DNA from: Paracoccaceae bacterium
GTDB lineage: Bacteria; Pseudomonadota; Alphaproteobacteria; Rhodobacterales; Rhodobacteraceae
Direction of reading: 5' to 3'
Length of the DNA: 64,000 nucleotides
Assembly (NCBI GenBank): GCA_023383015.1
Contig: JAHDXW010000007.1
Location: 1 to 64,000 of the forward strand
In this document: piece after piece, positions 57,363 to 64,000 of the stretch
Layout of the letters: each line of letters opens with the position of its first letter
Position numbering within the stretch: the first letter of the stretch is position 1
Program-made: the position numbers and the translations under genes
Notes under the pieces: model-generated
The model's input: the letters and a program-made list of their open reading frames with translations, nothing else
What the model was told of the DNA's origin: nothing
The model's database searches: none

Positions 57363-57950
57363 ATGAGCGGATTCCCGATGGCGGTGCCGGTCCGCCGCCC
57401 CCCCACCCGCCGGTCGGTTCTGGCCGGCGGCGCGGCCCTTCTTGCGCTGGCGGCCTGCGGCAACGGCGTCGGCGGCCGGGGGGCCGAGCGGCTGGACGCG
57501 CGGGTTGATGCCACGCGCGACTTCCTGTTCGCCCGCTACTCCGGCACCCGCGACCTTGCCGGGCGCGCCCAGGCTGTGCTCTACATGCCGCTCGTCACCG
57601 AGGCGGGGCTCTGGCTCGGGGGCGCCTACGGGCGCGGCGCCCTGCGGATCGGCGGGGCGACGGTGGACTACTACAGCGCCACGCGGGCCAGCTTCGGCCC
57701 CCAGATCGGCGCCCAGCAGTACGGATCGGCGCTGTTCTTCATGACCGCCGAGGCGCTGGCCGAGTTCCGCGCCTCGGACGGCTGGGCGGTCGGGGCCGAC
57801 GTCCGCTATGCCCTGCCCGACGGCGGCGGCAGCCTCGGCGTGGAGACGACGACCGAGCGCGCCCCGGTCATCGGCATCGTCTTCGGCCAGTCGGGGCTGA
57901 TCGTCGGCGCCTCGCTCGCCGGGGTGAAGTACACCCGCATCCTGCCCTGA
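57363..57950 (+). CDS. SYLF/YSC84-domain lipoprotein
   Basis: A 195-residue lipoprotein. The signal peptide contains a twin-arginine-like RRPPTRRSVLAGGAALLALA ending in the lipobox LAAC. The mature part is a SYLF (YSC84-like lipid-binding) domain: ATRDFLFARYSG, QAVLYMPLVTEAGLWLGGAYG, GAQQYGSALFFMTAEALAEFR, ERAPVIGIVFGQSGLIVGASL. The Arg-rich N-terminus might direct Tat export. Function of bacterial SYLF proteins is unclear; lipid binding at the envelope is likely. Confidence 0.88.
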   Translation: MSGFPMAVPVRRPPTRRSVLAGGAALLALAACGNGVGGRGAERLDARVDATRDFLFARYSGTRDLAGRAQAVLYMPLVTEAGLWLGGAYGRGALRIGGATVDYYSATRASFGPQIGAQQYGSALFFMTAEALAEFRASDGWAVGADVRYALPDGGGSLGVETTTERAPVIGIVFGQSGLIVGASLAGVKYTRILP

Positions 57951-58011
57951 CCCCGCCCTCCCCGGGGACGGCTCGCGGGGCGGGGCCGGCCGCGGCCCAG
58001 CGACCGGTTGC

Positions 58012-58875
58012 TCAGCGCAACCGGCGGATCAGCGAAGAGGTGTCCCAGCGGCCCCCGCCCATGCGCTGGACGTCGGCATAGAACTGGTCGACCAGCGCGG
58101 TCATCGGCAGCGATGCGCCGGCCGCAGCCGCCGCCTCCAGGCAGATCCGCAGGTCCTTGCGCATCCAGTCGACGGCGAAGCCGAAGTCGAAGCGGTCCTC
58201 CAGCATCGTCGCGTGACGGTTCGCCATCTGCCACGAGCCGGCCGCGCCCTGGGCGATGACCTCGACCACCGCCTTGCCGTCAAGGCCCGCCTTCTCGCCG
58301 AAGGCCAGCGCCTCCGACAGGCCCTGGACGACGCCCGCGATGCAGATCTGGTTCATCATCTTGGCGATCTGGCCGGCGCCGCTGTCACCGATGCGGCGGC
58401 AGATGCGGGCATAGGCGGCGATCACCGGCTCGGCGCGGGCGTAGTCCGCCGCCGGCCCGCCGCACATCACCGACAGCTGCCCGTTCTCGGCCCCCGCCTG
58501 CCCGCCCGAGACCGGCGCGTCGACGAAGCCGAGCCCGCGCTCGCCCGCCAGCGTGGCAAGCTCGCGCGCGATGCGGGCCGAGACGGTGGTGTGGTCGACG
58601 AAGACCGCCCCCCCGCCCATGCCGGCGAAGGCCCCCGCGGGCCCCAGGCAGACGGCGCGCAGGTCGTCGTCGTTGCCGACGCAGGCCATCACGAACTCCG
58701 CCCCCGCCGCGGCCGCCGCCGGGGTCGGGGCCATCGTGCCGCCGTGGCGCGCCACCCAGGCCTCGGCCCTCGCCGCGGTGCGGTTGTAGACGGTGACGGC
58801 ATGGCCGCGGGCGGCAAGATGACCCGCCATCGGGAATCCCATCACCCCGAGCCCCAGGAACGCCACTTTCGCCAT
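58012..58875 (-). CDS. NAD(P)-dependent 3-hydroxyisobutyrate dehydrogenase-family oxidoreductase
   Basis: A 287-residue beta-hydroxyacid dehydrogenase. The Rossmann motif is FLGLGVMGFPMAGHLAARGH, the substrate-binding signature is FVDAPVSGGQAGAENGQLSVMCGG, and the catalytic Lys is in SGAGQIAKMMNQ. The family includes 3-hydroxyisobutyrate, tartronate-semialdehyde and glyoxylate reductases; specificity is not clear. GGGAG precedes the ATG. Divergent from the acylase gene. Confidence 0.92.
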   Translation of the reverse strand: MAKVAFLGLGVMGFPMAGHLAARGHAVTVYNRTAARAEAWVARHGGTMAPTPAAAAAGAEFVMACVGNDDDLRAVCLGPAGAFAGMGGGAVFVDHTTVSARIARELATLAGERGLGFVDAPVSGGQAGAENGQLSVMCGGPAADYARAEPVIAAYARICRRIGDSGAGQIAKMMNQICIAGVVQGLSEALAFGEKAGLDGKAVVEVIAQGAAGSWQMANRHATMLEDRFDFGFAVDWMRKDLRICLEAAAAAGASLPMTALVDQFYADVQRMGGGRWDTSSLIRRLR

Positions 58876-58986
58876 GCCTGTCTCCCTCGCCTCGGGAGGG
58901 GCCGATTGCCCTTCCCGGCGGTTGCCCTTACCTACCGCCCTGCCTCGCCGTCAACCGTCGCCCCGCTCGCAGGCCCGCCCGCGCCC

Positions 58987-61443
58987 ATGCTGACCGCCTT
59001 CCGCTGGCTCTTCCGCATCGCCGTGGCGCTGGTCGTGCTGGCCGTGGGCGGGGCCGCGGTCGTCTACTACTTCGCCGCCCGCTCGCTGCCTGACTACGAT
59101 GCCGCCCACCGGCTGGAGGGGCTGTCGGGGCCGGTCGAGATCGTCCGCGACAACGCCAACGTGCCGCACATCTTCGCCCCGACCGACGCCGACGTCTTCT
59201 TCGCTCTGGGGTTCGCCCACGCCCAGGACCGGCTGTGGCAGATGACGCTGCTGCGGCGCACCGTGCAGGGACGGCTGTCCGAGGTCTTCGGCGCCCGCAC
59301 CGCCCGCACCGACGAGCTGATGCGCCGGCTCGACCTCTACGGCCTAGCACGGCAGTCGGTGGCCGCCCAGGACGACGACACCGCCGGCGCGCTGGCGGCC
59401 TATGCGCGCGGCGTCAACGCCTGGATCGGGGTGGTCAACGACCGCGCGCTCGGCCGCGGGGCGCCGGAGTTCTTCCTGTTCCCGGCCGAGATCGCGGTCT
59501 GGACGCCGGCCGATTCGATCGCGCTGATGAAGCTGATGGCGCTGCAGGTGACCGGCCAGATCGCGACCGAGGTGCAGCGGGCGCGGCTGTCGCTGCTGCT
59601 GCGCCCCGAGCGGGTGGCCGACCTGATGCCCGAGACCCCCGGCCCGCCGGTGATGGCCCTGCCCGATTTCGCGGCGCTCCTTCCCGGCGCGCCCCGCACC
59701 GCCGCCGCGCCGCCGCCGCCGCCGGCCCTCTCGCCGGTCGCCGCGCGCGGCCTTGCGGGGGCCTCGAACGCCTTTGCCGCGGCGCCGGGGCGGACGGCGG
59801 GGCACGGGGCGCTGCTGGCCAACGACCCCCATCTCGGCTTCACCGCCCCCGCGCTGTGGTACCTCGCGCGGCTGGAGCTCGCCTCGGGCGGGGTGATCGG
59901 CGGCACCATTCCCGGCATCCCGGCGGTTCTGGTGGGCCGGGGCGAGAACCTAGGCTGGGGGCTGACGACCGCCTATCTCGACGACCTCGACCTCTTCGTC
60001 GAGCGGCTGAACCCCGACAACCCCGCGGAATACCTGACCCCCGAAGGCTGGAAGCCCTTCGTCACGCGCCGGGCGATCGTCGAGATTCGCGACGCCCCTC
60101 CGCTCACGCTGACCCTGCGCTGGAGTGAGAACGGACCGGTGCTGCCGGGGGCGCATTTCGACCTCGCCGCGATCACCCCGCCCGGCCACGTCATGGCCCT
60201 GTCGTGGACGGCGCTGTCGGCCGAGGACACGACGATGAGCGCGGCGCTGCGGCTGATGCGGTCGGCCTCGGTGGGGGAGGCGATCGCGGCCGGGCGGCTG
60301 ACCGTCGCCCCCGCGCAGATGGTCACCCTGGCCGACCGCGGGGGGGTGGCGATCCAGCTTGCCGGCGCGATGCCCCGCCGCGACCCGCGCCACCAGACCG
60401 AGGGGCGGATGCCGGCGCCGGGATGGCTGGCAGCGAACCGCTGGCAGGGGGTGCTGCCCTACGAAGACAACCCCCGCATCGCCAACCCGCCGACGGGCAT
60501 CGTCGGCAACACCAACAACCGCATCACCGATGGGCCCTTTCCCCGCCATGTCAGCCACGACTGGGGCGACACCCAGCGGGTGCTGCGGTGGCTGCGGCTG
60601 ATGCGGGCCCGCGATGTGCACACCCGCGAGAGCTTCATCGAGGCGCAGCTCGACACCGTCAGCTTCGCCGCCCGGGCGCTGGTGGCGCTGGTCGGGGCCG
60701 ACCTCTTCTTCACCGGCGAGGCCGCCGCCGAGGGCAGCCGCGAGCGGCTCAGGGCGCGGGCGCTGGCGTTGCTGGCGGACTGGACCGGCGAGATGAACGA
60801 GCACCTGCCCGAGCCGCTGATCTACTCGGCCTGGATGCGGGCCCTGCAGGAGCGGCTGATCCGCGACGATCTCGGCCCCTATGCCGCCGCCTTCACCCAT
60901 GTCGAGCCGCTGTTCATCGAGCGCGTCTTCCGCGACGTCGACGGGGCGGCGGCGTGGTGCGACATCATCCAGTCGGCGGCCGTGGAAAGCTGCACCGACA
61001 TCGCGCGGCTGGCGCTGGACGACGCGCTGCTGGCGCTGACCGAGCGCTACGGGCTGGCGGTGGAGAGCTGGCGGTGGGGCGACGCCCACCAGGCCACCCA
61101 TGACCACACGGTGCTGGGCGAGGTGGCGGTGCTGCGCCATTTCGTCAACATCCGCCAGTCGACCTCGGGCGACGACCACACGCTGAACCGCGGGCTGAGC
61201 GCGGGCAGCGGGAACGAGCCGTTCCGGAACGTGCACGGGCCGGGCTATCGCGGTGTCTATGATTTCGGCGACCCGGACTCATCGGTCTTTGTGATCGCCA
61301 CCGGGCAGTCGGGGCACTTCCTGTCGCGCCACTACGACGACCTCGGCGAGCGCTGGCGGCGGGGGGAATACATCCCGATGTCGCTCGACCCCGACCTCGC
61401 CCGCGCCGCCGCCGTGGGTATCACCCGGCTCGAGCCGCGCTAG
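58987..61443 (+). CDS. Penicillin acylase-family Ntn hydrolase
   Basis: An 818-residue proenzyme. An N-terminal signal/membrane segment (FRWLFRIAVALVVLAVGGAAVVYYFA) is followed by the alpha chain (VEIVRDNANVPHIFAPTDADVFFALGFAHAQDRLWQM), a Pro/Ala spacer, and the beta chain starting at nucleophile Ser260 in GASNAFA. NDPHLGFTAPALWY, ENLGWGLTTA and NNRITDGPFP are family-typical. Autocleavage before the Ser would give alpha and beta chains, periplasmic or membrane-anchored. Natural substrates may be N-acyl homoserine lactones or other acyl amides; not determinable. Confidence 0.92.
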   Translation: MLTAFRWLFRIAVALVVLAVGGAAVVYYFAARSLPDYDAAHRLEGLSGPVEIVRDNANVPHIFAPTDADVFFALGFAHAQDRLWQMTLLRRTVQGRLSEVFGARTARTDELMRRLDLYGLARQSVAAQDDDTAGALAAYARGVNAWIGVVNDRALGRGAPEFFLFPAEIAVWTPADSIALMKLMALQVTGQIATEVQRARLSLLLRPERVADLMPETPGPPVMALPDFAALLPGAPRTAAAPPPPPALSPVAARGLAGASNAFAAAPGRTAGHGALLANDPHLGFTAPALWYLARLELASGGVIGGTIPGIPAVLVGRGENLGWGLTTAYLDDLDLFVERLNPDNPAEYLTPEGWKPFVTRRAIVEIRDAPPLTLTLRWSENGPVLPGAHFDLAAITPPGHVMALSWTALSAEDTTMSAALRLMRSASVGEAIAAGRLTVAPAQMVTLADRGGVAIQLAGAMPRRDPRHQTEGRMPAPGWLAANRWQGVLPYEDNPRIANPPTGIVGNTNNRITDGPFPRHVSHDWGDTQRVLRWLRLMRARDVHTRESFIEAQLDTVSFAARALVALVGADLFFTGEAAAEGSRERLRARALALLADWTGEMNEHLPEPLIYSAWMRALQERLIRDDLGPYAAAFTHVEPLFIERVFRDVDGAAAWCDIIQSAAVESCTDIARLALDDALLALTERYGLAVESWRWGDAHQATHDHTVLGEVAVLRHFVNIRQSTSGDDHTLNRGLSAGSGNEPFRNVHGPGYRGVYDFGDPDSSVFVIATGQSGHFLSRHYDDLGERWRRGEYIPMSLDPDLARAAAVGITRLEPR

Positions 61444-61610
61444 GGCCGGCTCCCGGCCGGGTTGGGCGCCGCGGGTCGGCGCCTGTCCCACGCATGAGAC
61501 AAATTCCAAGACATTGACATGACTGCATTTTCATGCCCGTGTTTACGTTCCGTTGACAATCGCGCCGGCCGCGGGAACGGGGACGCGGGCGCCCGCCGCC
61601 GGTCGGCGGC
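61444..61610. other. Convergent intergenic region with an A/T-rich island
   Basis: GC-rich inverted repeats follow the acylase stop, then 61498-61560 is unusually A/T-rich. It holds two exact TTGACA hexamers on the plus strand (61514-61519 and 61553-61558) and CATGA-N8-TCATG (61518-61535). No good -10 was found at 16-18 bases and no convincing gene follows, so a promoter is unproven. Confidence 0.4.
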
Positions 61611-62867
61611 TCAGGGTGCGAGGTCGCGGAACTGCTGCTCCTGGCGCGGGGTCAAGCGCAGCCGGAGGCGGTGGCCGCCCTCGACCTCTTCCTCGGCCAC
61701 GACCACGCCCTGGGCATGCGCCCAGGCCCGGCGGCGGCCCTCGGCGTAGGGGACGAACACCGTCCGTTCCACCCGCTCGGTGCCGAGCGCAGCGCCGACC
61801 GCATCGGCGAGCGCCGCGATGCCCTCGCCGGTGACCGCCGAGAGGGCGACGCAGAGGGGCGTGCGCGCCGCCTGGCCGCGGCGGGCCTCGGCCTCGGCCT
61901 CGGGCAGCAGGTCGATCTTGTTCCAGACCTCGATCACCGGCGTCGCCTCGCCGACCCCGAGGCTGGCGAGGATGCGCCGCACCTCCTCGGACTGGAGCTC
62001 GCTCTCGCGGTGGGCGATGTCGCGGACATGGAGGATGAGGTCGGCGGCCGTCACCTCCTCGAGCGTGGCGCGGAAGGCGGCGACAAGCTGGGTCGGCAGC
62101 GCCGAGATGAAGCCGACGGTGTCGGACAGGATCACCTTCTGGCCGCCGGGAAGCACGACCGCCCGCATCGTCGGGTCGAGTGTGGCAAACAGCATGTCGC
62201 GGGCCAGCACCTCGGCCCCGGTCAGCCGGTTGAACAGCGTCGACTTGCCGGCGTTGGTGTAGCCGACCAGCGCCACCACCGGGAACGGCACCCGCGCCCG
62301 GGCGGCGCGGTGCAGCTCGCGCGTCCTGACCACCCGGTCGAGCTGCCGGCGCAGGCGCAGGATCGCGTCGTCGAGCGCGCGGCGGTCGGATTCGAGCTGG
62401 GTTTCGCCGGGGCCGCCGAGAAAGCCCATGCCGCCGCGCTGGCGTTCGAGGTGCGTCCAGGCCCGCACCAGCCGGCTGCGCTGGTAGGTCAGCGCCGCAA
62501 GCTCGACCTGCAGCACTCCCTCGCGGGTGCGGGCGCGGTCGGCGAATATCTCGAGGATGAGCCCAGTGCGGTCGAGCAGCTTGAGCTTCCATTCCCGCTC
62601 GAGGTTGCGCTGCTGCACCGGCGACACGGCCCCGTCGACCAGAACGAGCCCGACCCCGAGCTCCTCGAACCGGGCCTTGAGCTCGGCAAGCTTGCCGGCG
62701 CCGAACAGCTTGCCCGGCTGGACCTTGGGCAGGCGGACGGTGTCGGCGCCCGCAACCTCGATGCCCGGCAGGGCCGCAGCCAGCGCCACCGCTTCGGCCA
62801 GCGCCTCCTCGGCAGGGCGACGGCCACGGTCCGACAGCAAGTCGGGGTGCAGGACATAGGCGCGCAT
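61611..62867 (-). CDS. hflX: GTPase HflX
   Basis: A 418-residue ribosome-associated GTPase that splits stalled ribosomes. The N-terminal HflX domain includes KLFGAGKLAELKARF, SPVQQRNLEREWKLKLLDRTGLILEIF and GGMGFLGGPGETQLESDRR. The G domain includes GYTNAGKSTLFNRLTG (G1), DTVGFISALPTQLV (G3), NKIDL (G4) and ALSAVTGEG (G5). The ATG MRAYVLHPDLLSD was chosen; a few more codons upstream lack a standard start. It follows hfq after 53 bases, the classical hfq-hflX operon. Confidence 0.96.
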   Translation of the reverse strand: MRAYVLHPDLLSDRGRRPAEEALAEAVALAAALPGIEVAGADTVRLPKVQPGKLFGAGKLAELKARFEELGVGLVLVDGAVSPVQQRNLEREWKLKLLDRTGLILEIFADRARTREGVLQVELAALTYQRSRLVRAWTHLERQRGGMGFLGGPGETQLESDRRALDDAILRLRRQLDRVVRTRELHRAARARVPFPVVALVGYTNAGKSTLFNRLTGAEVLARDMLFATLDPTMRAVVLPGGQKVILSDTVGFISALPTQLVAAFRATLEEVTAADLILHVRDIAHRESELQSEEVRRILASLGVGEATPVIEVWNKIDLLPEAEAEARRGQAARTPLCVALSAVTGEGIAALADAVGAALGTERVERTVFVPYAEGRRRAWAHAQGVVVAEEEVEGGHRLRLRLTPRQEQQFRDLAP

Positions 62868-62920
62868 CGGCCCGCCGGGCGGGCCGCTGGCGGTGTCGTG
62901 GACCGGGGCGTCCGAATCAG

Positions 62921-63154
62921 TCAGTCGTCGGCCTCGTAAAGGCTGATGGGCTGGCCGGGCATGATGGTCGAGATCGCATGCTTGTAGACGAGCTGCGACT
63001 GGCCGTCCCGGCGCAGGAGCACGCAGAAGTTGTCGAACCAGGTGATGACGCCCTGCAGCTTGACGCCGTTGATCAGGAAGATCGTCACCGCGACCTTGCC
63101 CTTGCGGACGTGGTTGAGGAAGGCGTCCTGCAGGTTCTGCTTTTCGGCAGCCAT
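62921..63154 (-). CDS. hfq: RNA chaperone Hfq
   Basis: A 77-residue Sm-like hexamer. Sm1 is [25 protein letters not shown] and Sm2 is [23 protein letters not shown] is the N-terminal helix. The short C-terminus ([10 protein letters not shown]) is normal for Rhodobacter. It binds small RNAs and poly-U/A-rich tails. A longer frame starting 21 codons upstream is rejected because homologues begin [10 protein letters not shown]. trkH is upstream and hflX downstream on the same strand. Confidence 0.98.
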   Translation of the reverse strand: MAAEKQNLQDAFLNHVRKGKVAVTIFLINGVKLQGVITWFDNFCVLLRRDGQSQLVYKHAISTIMPGQPISLYEADD

Positions 63155-63326
63155 CTGTGCTTGTCCCTGTTGTTCTTGTCGTTTCCGTTTCTTGCGGTTG
63201 CCCGCCGCCATGGGCATATCTGCCGCCGCGCCGGAGGCACGGTGGATGCGCCGCCACTATGGGCCGGCAAGGGGAGAGATTCCAGACCAAAAATCAGCCC
63301 GTTATGACGGAACCGCGCGGGCGGCC

Positions 63327-64000
63327 TCAGTCCCTCCAGGCAGGCGGGGCAAGAAGCGCGATCACCGCGAGCGTCTCGAGCCGGCCGAGGATCATCGCGG
63401 CGGCAAGGATTGCCTTGGGCGCGGTCGCGAGGCCGGCCCATGAGAGGGGCGAATCGGCGGCCAACTGGACCAGCGGGCCGGTGGTGGAGAGCGCCGCGTA
63501 GGTGAAGACCAGCGCGGTCTCGAAGGGCTGGCCGGCGAACGCCAGCGCCGCCGCGACCACCGCGATCGAGAAGGCGAAGAGCATGAAGAACAGCCACGCC
63601 AGATGCGCCCCCTCGCGCCGCAGCCGGCGCGCCTCGGGCCCCTCGCCGCCGAGGGAGGAGGGATGGATGATGCGCTCGAGCTCGCGCTCGCCCTGGCGCA
63701 GCAGGGTGTAGACGCGCAGGAGCTTCACCCCGCCGGCGGTGGTGGCCACGCCGCCGCCGATGAGCGCCAGGCCGAGCAGGATGAGCCCCGGCGAGCGAAG
63801 GTCGGACCAGATGCGCGCCGCCGCCCAGTCGTCGGACACGAAACCGGTGGTGGTGAGGAAGGAGGCGACCGTGAAGAGACCGCCCCAGAGGGCGCCGGCG
63901 GCGGCGGGGATGTCCTGGGGATCGCTGTCGTCGAGGGCGCCGAGGAAATGGCGCAGGAACAGGATCGCCGCGGCGGCGAGGACCAGCAACAGGCCGAGGC
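63327..64000 (-). CDS. trkH: Trk potassium uptake protein TrkH, C-terminal part (cut by window edge)
   Basis: The frame is open to the right edge; ~224 residues of the C-terminus are visible. The selectivity-filter-like TTTGFVSDDW, GGGVATTAGGVKLLRVYTLL and TYAALSTTGPL repeats, with four hydrophobic segments, identify a TrkH/KtrB K+ channel subunit. The trkA partner is probably outside the window. Convergent with no gene; 172 bases separate it from hfq. Confidence 0.93.
   Translation of the reverse strand, partial: LGLLLVLAAAAILFLRHFLGALDDSDPQDIPAAAGALWGGLFTVASFLTTTGFVSDDWAAARIWSDLRSPGLILLGLALIGGGVATTAGGVKLLRVYTLLRQGERELERIIHPSSLGGEGPEARRLRREGAHLAWLFFMLFAFSIAVVAAALAFAGQPFETALVFTYAALSTTGPLVQLAADSPLSWAGLATAPKAILAAAMILGRLETLAVIALLAPPAWRD

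Overview
This window is a chromosomal segment of a very GC-rich alphaproteobacterium, almost certainly of the Rhodobacter/Paracoccus group (Rhodobacterales). The reasons are family-level gene content and order: a PpiD-like chaperone beside trpE; fabI overlapping gpt; a double cold-shock-domain protein, a DUF192 protein and tRNA-Pro in a row; the B12-dependent (class II) ribonucleotide reductase nrdJ; a metal-ligand-free HemB; and trkH-hfq-hflX. Codon use is uniformly G/C-ending. I see no prophage, insertion sequence, integron or CRISPR array.

Layout. 0-9.4 kb: secreted DUF610 protein (cut by the left edge), trpE and its PPIase neighbour, an aminotransferase, gpt-fabI, pdxH, cold-shock protein, DUF192 protein and tRNA-Pro. 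9.4-16.9 kb: nrdJ behind an NrdR-like box, rpsB-tsf, and an FAD oxidoreductase. 17-23.6 kb: SulP transporter, an rpe/thioredoxin-like/gph operon, phoB and phoR with a PHO box between them, and an unknown small protein. 23.6-31.5 kb: an unknown periplasmic protein behind an FNR-type box, a Cys/Met PLP enzyme, yicC-gmk-gamma carbonic anhydrase, a PAS protein behind a cluster of GTTAAC palindromes, class II DAHP synthase and a divergent GlxA-type regulator. 31.5-36.7 kb: C4-hydratase (meh) and mesaconyl-CoA C1-C4 transferase (mct), as in the glyoxylate-assimilating half of the 3-hydroxypropionate bi-cycle, then a sarcosine/dimethylglycine dehydrogenase-like flavoprotein and a MocA-like nucleotidyltransferase.

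36.8-43 kb is the most unusual part. It has two tandem paralogous secreted proteins with RTX calcium-binding repeats and a Hint domain. These are followed by a roughly 590-bp intergenic region holding a 34-base run of C, a G10 run and a strong hairpin, and then the pseudouridine catabolism pair psuK-psuG. 43-51.9 kb: DUF502 and small membrane proteins; a candidate small RNA (strong promoter, about 76 nt, intrinsic terminator) divergent from a YejA-type peptide-binding protein; an ACR3 arsenite exporter whose only plausible start codon is CTG; an acyl-CoA ligase, DsbA-like protein and MFS exporter in one overlapping operon; and an acidic protein with a Pro/Asp/Glu repeat. 52-64 kb is housekeeping: mfd, a membrane protein, hemB, a SYLF lipoprotein, a 3-hydroxyisobutyrate dehydrogenase-like enzyme, a penicillin acylase-type Ntn hydrolase, hflX, hfq and the 3' part of trkH.

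No single region is a clearly new multi-gene system. The best leads are the sRNA locus, the C34 tract with the RTX-Hint pair, the CTG-started ACR3 gene, and several regulatory sites (PHO, NrdR, FNR-like, GTTAAC cluster) attached to genes of known or unknown function. All names come from reading protein motifs by eye; no database search was run.
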